A stretch of 64,000 nt of DNA from CSP1-5 sp964348275 (GTDB lineage: Bacteria > Methylomirabilota > Methylomirabilia > Methylomirabilales > CSP1-5): positions 110,063 through 174,062 of the forward strand of contig CAYGBT010000001.1 in NCBI GenBank assembly GCA_964348275.1, read 5' to 3'. The notes beneath the pieces are model-generated. The model was given only the letters and a program-made list of their open reading frames with translations. It made no database searches and was not told the origin of the DNA. Made by a program: the position numbers and the translations under genes. Every line of letters starts with the position of its first letter. The stretch's first letter is position 1. This document shows positions 16,888-25,729 of the stretch, one piece after another.

Positions 16888-18291
16888 ATGGTTGAAACAC
16901 TGCTCGATAAAATCTGGCGGGTCCATACGGTTCGCATGCTTCCCTCGGGGCAAACGCAGCTCTTCATCGGTCTGCACCTGATCCACGAGGTGACGAGTCC
17001 GCAGGCCTTCGAGATGATTCGGGAGGCGAATCTTGCAGTCCGCTTCCCGGAAAGGATCTTTGCGACTATCGATCACATCGTTCCGACCGCTTCCCAGCTT
17101 CGTCCCTTCGGTGATGTGCTGGCCGAGGAAATGACCGTCCACCTCGTCAGAAACTGTAAGGAGTTCGGTATCCAACTTTTTGATCTGGACAGCGGCCGCC
17201 AAGGGATCGTACATGTGATTGGGCCCGAACTGGGCCTGACCCAGCCGGGGATGACCATTGCGTGCGGGGACAGTCACACGTCAACCCACGGGGCACTTGG
17301 GGCGTTAGCCTTTGGCATTGGCACCAGCCAGCTACGGGATGTCCTGGCGACACAATGCTTGGCGATGGAGAAGCCGAAGGTCCGGCAAATTCGGGTTGAA
17401 GGTCAATTGGCCCGCGGCGTCTATGCGAAGGATGTGATCTTGACGATCATCCAGCGGCTGGGCGTGAAGGGCGGGGTGGGCTATGCCTACGAGTATGCAG
17501 GGCCCGTGGTTGAGGCCATGTCGATGGAGGAGCGCCTCACCGTCTGTAACATGAGTATAGAGGGCGGTGCTCGCGTCGGCTACGTGAATCCTGATGCAAC
17601 CACGTTTAACTACCTGAAGGGTCGACCCTTCGCGCCCCGGGATGGAGCGTTTGATCGCGCGGTCGCCTGGTGGAAGAACATGGCGACGGAACCGGGGGCA
17701 CCGTTTGACGACGTCTTCTGTCTAGATGGCGGGTCGATTCAGCCCATGGTCACATGGGGGATCAACCCAGGTCAATCCATCGGGGTCGGCGACCGCATCC
17801 CGCATCCGGCCGATGCACCGGAAGCGGATCGATCCGCGTGGGCCGAGGCTTTAGAGTTCATGTCGTTCGAGCCTGGACGCACGCTTGCAGGGGTCCCCAT
17901 CAATGTCGCCTTTATAGGCTCCTGCACGAATGCACGGCTCTCTGACCTGCGAGCTGCCGCCGAGGTGGCACGTGGGCGGAAGGTCGCGAAGGGGGTGCGT
18001 GCCCTCGTGGTTCCGGGTTCGCAGGCAGTGGCGAAGGTGGCCGAGGCCGAGGGGCTGCACGTGATCTTCGAGGAGGCTGGATTCGAGTGGCGCAAGGCCG
18101 GCTGCTCTCTGTGTTTGGGTATGAACGAGGACAAGCTGAAGGGCCGGGAGATATGCGCCTCCTCCAGTAACCGGAATTTCAAGGGGCGCCAGGGTTCTCC
18201 GACCGGACGGACACTTCTCATGAGTCCCGTGATGGTCGCCGCGGCGGCCATCGCAGGGGAGGTGACCGACGTCCGGGAGGTGCTGGCATGA
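16888..18291 (+). CDS. leuC: 3-isopropylmalate dehydratase large subunit
   Basis: The 467-residue aconitase-family subunit carries a 4Fe-4S cluster and, with LeuD, isomerises 2- to 3-isopropylmalate. Cluster cysteines lie in GSCTNARLSDL and in CSLCLGMNEDKL; ACGDSHTSTHGALGALAFG is the family signature. The frame is open further upstream but ATG 16888 (MVETLLDKIWRVH) matches the usual LeuC start. Its stop overlaps the leuD ATG by four bases. Confidence 0.97.
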   Translation: MVETLLDKIWRVHTVRMLPSGQTQLFIGLHLIHEVTSPQAFEMIREANLAVRFPERIFATIDHIVPTASQLRPFGDVLAEEMTVHLVRNCKEFGIQLFDLDSGRQGIVHVIGPELGLTQPGMTIACGDSHTSTHGALGALAFGIGTSQLRDVLATQCLAMEKPKVRQIRVEGQLARGVYAKDVILTIIQRLGVKGGVGYAYEYAGPVVEAMSMEERLTVCNMSIEGGARVGYVNPDATTFNYLKGRPFAPRDGAFDRAVAWWKNMATEPGAPFDDVFCLDGGSIQPMVTWGINPGQSIGVGDRIPHPADAPEADRSAWAEALEFMSFEPGRTLAGVPINVAFIGSCTNARLSDLRAAAEVARGRKVAKGVRALVVPGSQAVAKVAEAEGLHVIFEEAGFEWRKAGCSLCLGMNEDKLKGREICASSSNRNFKGRQGSPTGRTLLMSPVMVAAAAIAGEVTDVREVLA

Positions 18292-18884
18292 GTCCCGAAG
18301 CCGTCCGACGGCTAATCGTCGGCCGCGGTATTCCCCTGCCCGGCAACGATATTGACACCGATCGGATCATTCCTGCCCGGTTTCTGAAAAGCGTCACATT
18401 CGAGGGTCTCGAGGAGCATCTCTTTGAGGACGATCGCCTCCAGGCACCGGACCATCCGTTCAATCAAGCCCGGTACCGCGGGGCCACGGTCCTCGTCGTC
18501 GGCCAGAACTTTGGCTGCGGCTCGTCGCGGGAGCACGCGCCCGAAGCCTTGCGGCGGTGGGGCATCCAGGGAATCGTCGGTCGCTCGTTCGCCGAGATCT
18601 TCCTCGGGAACTGTACGGCCCTTGGCATCGCCTGCTTCACTGTGGATGCAAAAGATCTCGAGTGGGTGATGGCAGGTACGGTAAAACATCCGGAGTGGGA
18701 ATTCCTGCTCGACGTGGAGAACCAACAGGTGCGTGTCGGCGAGCGAACTGTCTCTGCTAAGATGCCGGAAGGCCATCGCAATCAGCTCTTGGCGGGTACC
18801 TGGAATGCCACTCTGGTCCTCCTCGAGGCGGGTGAGGAGATCGAACAGGTCGCCGCAAGTCTTCCGTACATAACCGGGTACTGA
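18288..18884 (+). CDS. leuD: 3-isopropylmalate dehydratase small subunit
   Basis: The 198-residue swivel-domain subunit of isopropylmalate isomerase. NDIDTDRIIPARFLK and GQNFGCGSSREHAPEAL are the diagnostic segments. It is coupled to leuC through an ATGA overlap. leuB, normally next in line, is not here: asd follows after a 105-base repeat-containing spacer. Confidence 0.96.
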   Translation: MSPEAVRRLIVGRGIPLPGNDIDTDRIIPARFLKSVTFEGLEEHLFEDDRLQAPDHPFNQARYRGATVLVVGQNFGCGSSREHAPEALRRWGIQGIVGRSFAEIFLGNCTALGIACFTVDAKDLEWVMAGTVKHPEWEFLLDVENQQVRVGERTVSAKMPEGHRNQLLAGTWNATLVLLEAGEEIEQVAASLPYITGY

Positions 18885-18895
18885 GATGACGTTCA

Positions 18896-18981
18896 CAGTT
18901 CACCGTTCACGGATTGCAATAAGAATCTTTTCGTTCGGATTCAGTTTTCGCGGTGAACCGAGAACGGTGAACGGTGAACTG
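18896..18981. repeat. 15-bp inverted repeat between leuD and asd
   Basis: CAGTTCACCGTTCAC (18896-18910) is exactly complementary to GTGAACGGTGAACTG (18967-18981), with a 56-base AT-richer loop. The same GTGAACNGTGAAC theme recurs imperfectly near 612-625. The right arm ends just before the asd start. Possibly a dispersed short repeat family; no terminator T-tract. Confidence 0.6.
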
Positions 18982-18989
18982 GAGTAAAC

Positions 18990-20024
18990 ATGGGCAAAGC
19001 GGGGTACAGTGTCGCGATTGTAGGAGCAACCGGGGCAGTGGGACGGACCATGCTCTCGATCCTCGCGGAGCGGAGCTTTCCGGTTCGTAGCCTCCGACTC
19101 TTGGCGTCAGAGCGGTCGGAGGGTGCGATTTTCACCTTCCAAGGGGACGACGTGAAGGTCGAGCAGTTGACGGAACATGCCTTTCAGGGAATCGAATTAG
19201 CCCTCTTCTCGGCAGGTGCGAGCCGAAGCAAAGCGTTTGCGCCGGCAGCGGTGAAGGCCGGGGCCCTAGTGGTTGACAACAGCTCCGCCTTCCGGATGGA
19301 CCCAGATGTCCCGCTGGTCGTCCCGGAGATCAATCCCCAAGCGGCCAGGGATCACAAGGGGGTCATCGCTAATCCCAACTGTACGACGGTTGTCACCGTT
19401 ATGGCGTTGAAGCCACTCCACGGTGCAGCCAAGGTTAAGCGAGTCATCGTCTCGAGCTATCAAGCGGTCTCAGGTGCCGGGGCCCAAGCTATCGAGGAGC
19501 TGAGGCAACAGGTCCTCGCGTGGGCGAGGGGAGAGCAGCCAGAAGTCAAGGTCTTTCCGCACCCGATTGCCTTTAACCTCATTCCTCAGGTAGATACCTT
19601 CGAAGAAAATGGCTATACCAGGGAAGAGATGAAACTCGTTTATGAGACCCGGAAGCTTCTTGAAGATGAAACGATGAAAATTGCCGCCACCGCGGTCCGG
19701 GTCCCCGTCTGGCACGCCCACTCGGTTTCCATCACCGCAGAGACGGAGCGCAAGGTGACAGTGGGGGAGGCCCGGAAAATTTTCGCTGACTTTCCGGGGC
19801 TCGAGCTCTGGGATGACCCGGCCTATCTACAGTACCCGATGCCGCTGATCGCAGCCGGAAAGGATGCCTGCTTCGTGGGCCGAATCCGAGAGGACCTCTC
19901 CAGTGATCATGGGCTCCACTTTTGGGTCGTGGGAGACCAGCTTCGGAAGGGTGCTGCCCTGAACGCCATTCAGATTGCCGAGCTCGTCCTTGGACTAACG
20001 AGGCGAAGGGCTAGTGCTGAGTGA
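18990..20024 (+). CDS. asd: Aspartate-semialdehyde dehydrogenase
   Basis: The 344-residue NADPH-dependent enzyme reduces aspartyl phosphate to aspartate semialdehyde for lysine, threonine, methionine and cell-wall diaminopimelate. It has VGATGAVGRTM near the N-terminus, the catalytic cysteine in NPNCTTVVTVMAL, and YQAVSGAGA. ATG 18990 follows GGAG with correct spacing. The usual neighbour leuB is absent. Confidence 0.96.
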   Translation: MGKAGYSVAIVGATGAVGRTMLSILAERSFPVRSLRLLASERSEGAIFTFQGDDVKVEQLTEHAFQGIELALFSAGASRSKAFAPAAVKAGALVVDNSSAFRMDPDVPLVVPEINPQAARDHKGVIANPNCTTVVTVMALKPLHGAAKVKRVIVSSYQAVSGAGAQAIEELRQQVLAWARGEQPEVKVFPHPIAFNLIPQVDTFEENGYTREEMKLVYETRKLLEDETMKIAATAVRVPVWHAHSVSITAETERKVTVGEARKIFADFPGLELWDDPAYLQYPMPLIAAGKDACFVGRIREDLSSDHGLHFWVVGDQLRKGAALNAIQIAELVLGLTRRRASAE

Positions 20025-20083
20025 GCAATATCTCTGAAGCAATTGAAAAAAATGCGTAACCGTATTTGTGAATCGAAGCACTA

Positions 20084-20818
20084 GTGCAGAACCTTAGGCT
20101 GACGATCGAATATGATGGGACGGTTTACCATGGGTGGCAAATTCAGCCGGGCCTGCCGACCATTCAGGGTGTCTTACAGGAGATGATGAAACGCATATCA
20201 GGGGAGGACGCGACCATCACCGGCGCAAGCCGGACTGATTCCGGGGTGCATGCCTTGGGGCAGGTGGCGAACTTTCGGACGCGAAAAGATCTCACCCCCG
20301 ATAAATGGCAACGGGCCTTCAACGGCCTGCTCCCGCCCGACATCGTGATCCGACGTGTTGAGAAAGCTGCCGAAGACTTTGACGCGCGACGGGCGGCAAA
20401 GCGAAAAACTTATCGATACGCTATCCTGAATGCCCCTCATCCCTCTGCTCTTGAACGACATTGGCTTCTTCATATTCATGAGCCATTGGAGGTAGCCGCC
20501 ATCAGCGAGGCCACGGCCATCCTCATTGGCGAGCACGATTTCAGTGCCTTCCGGGCGGCGGATGGCGGCGAACGAAACCCGGTCCGTCACGTCCACGAAG
20601 CCTACCTCGTTACTGCAGGGAATCGTGTCGACTTTGTGATCACCGCAAATGGCTTCCTGAAACATATGATCAGGATCCTGGTAGGAACGCTGTTGGATGT
20701 CGGAAGAGGGAGGCTGACCCCCGAGCAGTTTCGGCAGATCTTGCGCTCGAGGGACCGACAGCGCGCTGGTCGGACGGCACCCCCCCACGGCCTATGCCTC
20801 TTGCAGGTCGGCTATTGA
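20084..20818 (+). CDS. truA: tRNA pseudouridine(38-40) synthase TruA
   Basis: The 244-residue TruA converts uridines 38-40 in the tRNA anticodon arm to pseudouridine. The catalytic aspartate is in GASRTDSGVHALGQ; YDGTVYHGWQIQP and the late FLKHMIRILVGTLLDVGRG are typical. The start is GTG 20084 (MQNLRLTIEYDG). A small gene with a good RBS follows after 19 bases. Confidence 0.95.
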   Translation: MQNLRLTIEYDGTVYHGWQIQPGLPTIQGVLQEMMKRISGEDATITGASRTDSGVHALGQVANFRTRKDLTPDKWQRAFNGLLPPDIVIRRVEKAAEDFDARRAAKRKTYRYAILNAPHPSALERHWLLHIHEPLEVAAISEATAILIGEHDFSAFRAADGGERNPVRHVHEAYLVTAGNRVDFVITANGFLKHMIRILVGTLLDVGRGRLTPEQFRQILRSRDRQRAGRTAPPHGLCLLQVGY

Positions 20819-20837
20819 ATTAGAGGAGAAGCTCTAC

Positions 20838-21107
20838 ATGGCCATCAGCGGGAACCCTTTAACTCTGGCCCGGGATATTGGGGATGGTTATCAATCGCTT
20901 TCCCCTACCGCGCTGAAGAAGTTCACACCTATGGAGATGAAGACCGTCAACGCCAGCCTTCAAAAGGTCCTCCGAGAGGTCCGGGGAGAGGTTCCTCCCC
21001 CAGGCGACACCGAAGCGATTCGAAGGAAGAACTTTCGCATGCAGCGCTTGAACCAGGCCATCGTCATGCTTACCAACTACTGTCGGCAGCATCGGATTCC
21101 CCTCTAA
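20838..21107 (+). CDS. Unrecognised 89-aa protein
   Basis: I do not recognise this family. ATG 20838 has GAGGAG 13 bases upstream, and the frame is closely packed behind truA (19-base gap), so it is likely a real, co-transcribed gene. The protein is mostly helical and basic at the end (RRKNFRMQRLNQAIVMLTNY), with no cysteine cluster or membrane segment. A hairpin CCGCCC-CCGA-GGGCGG follows at about 21122-21137 without a T-tract. Confidence 0.65.
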   Translation: MAISGNPLTLARDIGDGYQSLSPTALKKFTPMEMKTVNASLQKVLREVRGEVPPPGDTEAIRRKNFRMQRLNQAIVMLTNYCRQHRIPL

Positions 21108-21286
21108 GAGCTATCCTGGCACCGCCCCCGAGGGCGGACCGTCCTGATCCCCACGGATAGGCCACCGGTGATCGTGAGGTGTGAGCAACCGATGACATTT
21201 ATCCTGGCTGTCCGCCTCCTTATCGGGTAGACGGAATAAGGGATGATCGTTCCATTGTCAATCAAGAGGACAGATCGGCCTCTACC

Positions 21287-22285
21287 ATGAAGGCAATGCT
21301 TTTAGACCAACCGGCACCGGTAACGAACGAGCCACTCTACGAGGCAGAGGTAGCTGCGCCCGAACCCGGTCCCGGGCAGATCCGCCTGCGGGTGACTTAC
21401 TGTGGGGTATGCCGGACGGATCTCCACATTGTGGAGGGGGACCTCCCGCCGCGCAAGGCACCCGTCATCCCTGGTCACCAGATCGTGGGGACCGTGGAGG
21501 CGGTGGGGCTAGGGGTCGGCCGGTATCAACGTGGGGATCACCTGGGGGTCGCATGGCTCAATTGGACATGTCGTTGTTGCCGTTATTGTCAAGAGGGGAG
21601 GGAGAATCTATGCGAACAGGCGCGCTTTACTGGGTATCAGGTGGACGGCGGGTACGCGCAATATGCAGTCGTCGATGAAGACTTTGCGTATCCAATTCCC
21701 GACACCTTCACCGAAGCAAAGGCTGCCCCTCTTCTCTGTGCTGGCATCATAGGCTATCGTTCGCTCCGCCTGAGCGAGATCAAGCCGGGGGAGCGGCTGG
21801 GTCTTTACGGTTTTGGGGCTTCGGCCCACATCGTCATCCAGATTGCCCGCCATCTGGGTTGTGACGTGTTTGTCTTAACCCGGGGCGAAACCCACCAGAG
21901 GCTGGCCCGAGACCTGGGAGCCACTTGGGCGGGGAGGGTGGAAGACCCTTTGCCCCATCCCCTTGATAGTGCCATCCTCTTTGCCCCTGTCGGGACCCTT
22001 GTGCCTGAAGCCTTACGTGCCCTCCGTAAGGGAGGTACGTTAGCCATCAACGCGATTCACATGAGTCCTATCCCCGGTCTCGATTACGCAGAGCTGTACC
22101 ACGAGCGGACCATTCGAAGTGTGACAAACTTCACCCGCCAGGACGCCGACGAGCTCTTGCAACTCTCCGCCGAGGTCCCGATTCGTACGGAAGTGGAAGT
22201 CTTTCCGCTTCGGGAGGCCAACCGCGCGCTCCAGCGTCTCAAGGCGGCCGAGCTCCCTGGGGCGGCTGTCCTGGAGATCCCGTAG
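21287..22285 (+). CDS. Zinc-dependent alcohol dehydrogenase, AdhA-like
   Basis: The 332-residue medium-chain dehydrogenase oxidises alcohols or reduces aldehydes with NAD(P). Catalytic zinc ligands lie in YCGVCRTDLH and PGHQIVG, and the structural zinc site is C-x2-C-x2-C-x7-C (RCCRYCQEGRENLC). The nucleotide-binding loop is GFGASAHI, the variant seen in the AdhA-type subgroup with GHQ in place of GHE. It is alone, with long flanking spacers, so the substrate is not indicated. Confidence 0.88.
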   Translation: MKAMLLDQPAPVTNEPLYEAEVAAPEPGPGQIRLRVTYCGVCRTDLHIVEGDLPPRKAPVIPGHQIVGTVEAVGLGVGRYQRGDHLGVAWLNWTCRCCRYCQEGRENLCEQARFTGYQVDGGYAQYAVVDEDFAYPIPDTFTEAKAAPLLCAGIIGYRSLRLSEIKPGERLGLYGFGASAHIVIQIARHLGCDVFVLTRGETHQRLARDLGATWAGRVEDPLPHPLDSAILFAPVGTLVPEALRALRKGGTLAINAIHMSPIPGLDYAELYHERTIRSVTNFTRQDADELLQLSAEVPIRTEVEVFPLREANRALQRLKAAELPGAAVLEIP

Positions 22286-22437
22286 CCTCAACGTCACCCC
22301 TTTGGTGAAGAGGAGCCGGGCTTTTTCCTCTCAGCCCTTCGGGAGTGGAGCCTTGCGCCTTTGGGGGGCAGGAGTTGCAACGTCCCATGGCCTGTGCTAT
22401 CTATAGGCGGAAATTCCAGAAGAGTACGAGGATCGGC

Positions 22438-25017
22438 ATGGCGAGATTTTACGATTTCAAAGCCATTGAAGCCAAATGGCAGCAGATCTGGGAGGAGCAG
22501 CGGGCTTTTCGGGTGACCGAGGACCCCGCGAAACCAAAGTACTACTGTCTCGAGATGTACCCGTATCCTTCTGGCAAAATCCACATGGGGCATGTCCGAA
22601 ACTATTCCATTGGAGATGTCGTCGCCCGATACTTCCGGATGCGCGGCTATAATGTCATCCATCCCATGGGGTGGGACTCTTTCGGCCTTCCAGCGGAAAA
22701 CGCCGCTATCGAACATGGCGTCCATCCTGCCGCCTGGACCTATGATAACATAGCGTACATGCGCAATCAGTTGAAGCAGATGGGCCTCTCCTACGACTGG
22801 GAGCGGGAGATCACCTGCAGTGATCCAGAGTATTACCGGTGGAATCAGTGGCTCTTCCTCAAGATGTACGAAAAGGGGCTTGCCTACAAGAAGCCCGCGT
22901 TCGTCAACTGGTGCGACGTATGCCAGACGGTCCTCGCCAACGAGCAGGTAGAGGGAGGGCGGTGCTGGCGTTGCGAGTCGGAGGTCATACAGCGGGAGCT
23001 CGCGCAGTGGTTCTTCAAGATCACCGGGTATGCCGAAGAACTCCTCGAAGGGCTGGATCGGCTCTCGGGCTGGCCCGACCGAGTGAAGACAATGCAGCGA
23101 AATTGGATCGGTAAGAGCGTGGGCGCCGAGGTGGATTTCCCCCTGTCCAACGGGTCGGGTTCCATCACCATCTTTACGACCCGGCAGGATACGCTGTACG
23201 GAGCCACCTTCATGGTGTTGGCGCCAGAGCATCCCTTGGCGTTGCAGCTTGGCCAAGGCAGGCGAGAAGTGCAGGCCTTCGTGGAGCGGATGCGGGCGGA
23301 GGATCGCGTAATCCGAACTGCCCCTGAGACCGAGAAAGAGGGGGTATTCACCGGCGCGTACGCCATTAACCCATTGACCCAGGAGAAGATCCCTATCTGG
23401 GTGGCCAATTTCGTTTTGCTGGAGTACGGAACAGGGGCCATTATGGCGGTCCCCGCCCATGACCAGCGTGACTTCGAATTTGCCAAAAAATACGCCCTCG
23501 CCATCCGGGTTGTCATTCAGCCGGAGCAGGGAACGCTTAGCACTGAGGAATTGGAAAAGGCCTATGAGGACGAAGGGGTGATGGTCAATTCTGGTCCCTT
23601 CAACGGGTTGCTTAGCCCGGAGGGGCGCGAGGCAGTGGTCCAGTATCTGGAGGAGCAGGGGATCGGCAAACAGGCGGTAAACTATCGGCTGCGGGACTGG
23701 GGGATCTCCCGACAACGGTACTGGGGGACGCCGATCCCGATTCTCTATTGTGAGCAATGCGGAGCCGTCCCGGTTTCTGACACGGACCTGCCGGTCGTCC
23801 TCCCGCACGATGTGGAGATTACCCTGAAGGGGGGGTCCCCCCTCGCCAGGGTCGACCGCTTCGTGAATGTGGACTGTCCGACGTGCCAGGGCCCGGCCCG
23901 GCGCGAGACCGATACCATGGACACGTTCGTCGATTCCTCCTGGTACTTCCTCCGCTTCTGCAGCCCGCAGGCACAGGATCAGGCCGTGGAAAAGACCAAG
24001 GTGGCCTACTGGATGCCGGTCGACCAGTATATCGGGGGGATCGAACATGCCGTCTTGCACCTCCTATACGCGCGGTTCTTCACCAAGGTGATCCGTGATC
24101 TGGGCCTCATTGTGCTTGACGAACCGTTTGAAAACCTGCTGACCCAGGGAATGGTCTGCAAGGAAACCTACCGGTGTCCCACCCATGGGTACCGCTTCCC
24201 CCAAGAGATAGACTCGCAAGGTCGCTGTACCGAGTGTGCTCAGGCGGTCGAGGTCGGCCGGACCGAGAAGATGTCCAAATCACGGCGGAATGTGGTTGAT
24301 CCGGACGACCTCCTCAATCGATATGGCGCGGATACTGCCCGTCTCTTCTCCCTCTTTGCTGCGCCCCCGGAGAAAGACCTGGAATGGTCCGACAAGGGGG
24401 TCGAAGGAGCCTTCCGGTTCCTGAACCGAATCTATCGTCTCGTCGATGGGTGGGCGGAGATGCTGTGCCAGCCGGGTGCAGTCATTCCCTTTACCGCCCT
24501 CACGATCGGTCGGGCCGTGTACCAAAAGGTTCATCTCACCATCATGAAAGTAACCGAGGACCTGGACCGGGATTTTCACTTCAACACAGCTATCGCCGCC
24601 CTCATGGAGCTCACAAATGCCTTGGGACAATTTGAGCTGCGTGACGATCCAGAAGGGGAGGCGGAATGGCGCTTTGTGGCCTGCTTTGCCGTGAGGACGC
24701 TGCTCATTCTTCTGGCCCCCTTTGCCCCCCATCTTGTTGAGGAACTTTGGGAGCGCCTCGGATATCGCCGGAGTGTCTTTGAAGAACCGTGGCCTACTTA
24801 TGACGTCGAGGTGATTCAGCGTGAGGAACTCTTGGTGGTGATCACGGTGAACGGCAAACTCCGGAGCCGGGTTTTCCTCCCCGCCCATGCCGGAGACGAT
24901 GATCTCCGAACGGCCGCCCTCCAGGACAGCCGGGTCCAGACGTGGCTCCAGGGAAAACAGGTCAAGCGGGTTGTGGTGGTTCCCAAAAAGCTTGTCAACA
25001 TCGTGACCGACCAATAG
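22438..25017 (+). CDS. leuS: Leucyl-tRNA synthetase
   Basis: The 859-residue class I synthetase charges tRNA-Leu and edits mischarged products in its CP1 domain. It has the HIGH-type motif YPSGKIHMGHVRNYSIGD, two zinc-type cysteine pairs (CDVC and CWRC), KMSKS in EKMSKSRRNVVDP, and a C-terminal domain ending VNIVTDQ. Although the frame is open earlier, ATG 22438 (MARFYDFKAIEAKWQ) matches the family start and follows GAGGA. No T-box element was recognised upstream. Confidence 0.97.
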   Translation: MARFYDFKAIEAKWQQIWEEQRAFRVTEDPAKPKYYCLEMYPYPSGKIHMGHVRNYSIGDVVARYFRMRGYNVIHPMGWDSFGLPAENAAIEHGVHPAAWTYDNIAYMRNQLKQMGLSYDWEREITCSDPEYYRWNQWLFLKMYEKGLAYKKPAFVNWCDVCQTVLANEQVEGGRCWRCESEVIQRELAQWFFKITGYAEELLEGLDRLSGWPDRVKTMQRNWIGKSVGAEVDFPLSNGSGSITIFTTRQDTLYGATFMVLAPEHPLALQLGQGRREVQAFVERMRAEDRVIRTAPETEKEGVFTGAYAINPLTQEKIPIWVANFVLLEYGTGAIMAVPAHDQRDFEFAKKYALAIRVVIQPEQGTLSTEELEKAYEDEGVMVNSGPFNGLLSPEGREAVVQYLEEQGIGKQAVNYRLRDWGISRQRYWGTPIPILYCEQCGAVPVSDTDLPVVLPHDVEITLKGGSPLARVDRFVNVDCPTCQGPARRETDTMDTFVDSSWYFLRFCSPQAQDQAVEKTKVAYWMPVDQYIGGIEHAVLHLLYARFFTKVIRDLGLIVLDEPFENLLTQGMVCKETYRCPTHGYRFPQEIDSQGRCTECAQAVEVGRTEKMSKSRRNVVDPDDLLNRYGADTARLFSLFAAPPEKDLEWSDKGVEGAFRFLNRIYRLVDGWAEMLCQPGAVIPFTALTIGRAVYQKVHLTIMKVTEDLDRDFHFNTAIAALMELTNALGQFELRDDPEGEAEWRFVACFAVRTLLILLAPFAPHLVEELWERLGYRRSVFEEPWPTYDVEVIQREELLVVITVNGKLRSRVFLPAHAGDDDLRTAALQDSRVQTWLQGKQVKRVVVVPKKLVNIVTDQ

Positions 25018-25030
25018 CAACCGTCAGCAA

Positions 25031-25169
25031 TCAGCTGTCAGCAGTCGGCATGAAGCTAAGAGGAATCTGGCAGTCAGTGATCACCATTGAGTTTCAGTGT
25101 CGTACGGCTGGCTTCGCATTCGTCCTGATAGCGGAGTACTGGTCTTGAGATATGACGGCGGACAGCTGA
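25031..25169. repeat. Short inverted repeat upstream of lptE
   Basis: TCAGCTGTC (25031-25039) and GACAGCTGA (25161-25169) are exact complements set in TCAGC/CAGTC-rich sequence between leuS and lptE. It resembles the inverted-repeat spacer before asd in layout. Function unknown. Confidence 0.4.
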
Positions 25170-25189
25170 CAACCCAAAGATGGGGTATC

Positions 25190-25696
25190 GTGAAGAAGAA
25201 CGTGGCATGGATCGGGCTCTTCCTTCTCGGAATGCTTGTCGGGGCCTGCGGCTATACTGGCCAGGTCAACCTTCCCAATGATCTCAAGCGAATCCATTTG
25301 GACATCAGCAATACCGGAGCCTTTCGGCCCGGCGTGGAGACCGATTTCACACAGGCCCTGGCCCGACGCATCCTGAGAGCGGGAGGACGGGTCGTAGAAA
25401 CCCAGGATCAGGCGGACGTCACGATGAAGGGGACCATCACCAACCTCCAAAATAACCCGGTGGCCTTCGATGCAAAGGATATCGCCCAACGATTCCGCGT
25501 TGTGGTTGTCCTCGACCTGGAAGTAATCCAGCGGAAGGACAGGCTAGAACTGGCAAAAGAACAGGTCCAGGGAGAGGCGTATTATTCGGCCCCGTCCGGG
25601 GTGACTGGAACCCAAGCGGCCGCAGATGCTGCCATTCGCCGGGCCCTTCGTGACCTCGCTGACCAGGTTGTGGCAAGGGTGGTGGAACCCTTCTGA
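25190..25696 (+). CDS. lptE: LPS-assembly lipoprotein LptE
   Basis: This 168-residue outer-membrane lipoprotein plugs the LptD translocon. GTG 25190 gives a signal peptide (KKNVAWIGLFLLGMLVGACG) with lipobox LVGAC; the longer open frame upstream is not needed. ETDFTQALARRIL, the following strand ADVTMKGTITNL, and the late TGTQAAADAAIRRALRDLAD fit LptE. Position between leuS and holA is the standard context. It supports a Gram-negative outer membrane. Confidence 0.88.
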   Translation: MKKNVAWIGLFLLGMLVGACGYTGQVNLPNDLKRIHLDISNTGAFRPGVETDFTQALARRILRAGGRVVETQDQADVTMKGTITNLQNNPVAFDAKDIAQRFRVVVVLDLEVIQRKDRLELAKEQVQGEAYYSAPSGVTGTQAAADAAIRRALRDLADQVVARVVEPF

Positions 25697-25729
25697 GGGA
25701 CGACACTGTTTGATCCAATCCTCCAAGCC

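Noticed and set aside
15246..16967. 573-codon minus-strand frame opposite leuA
   Set aside because: Antisense to a full-length leuA with intact motifs; no recognisable protein features.
22286..22437. T-box leader of leuS
   Set aside because: No T-box core sequence or following terminator recognised.
22294..24060. 588-codon minus-strand frame opposite leuS
   Set aside because: Antisense to the leuS catalytic and editing domains; a codon-bias shadow.
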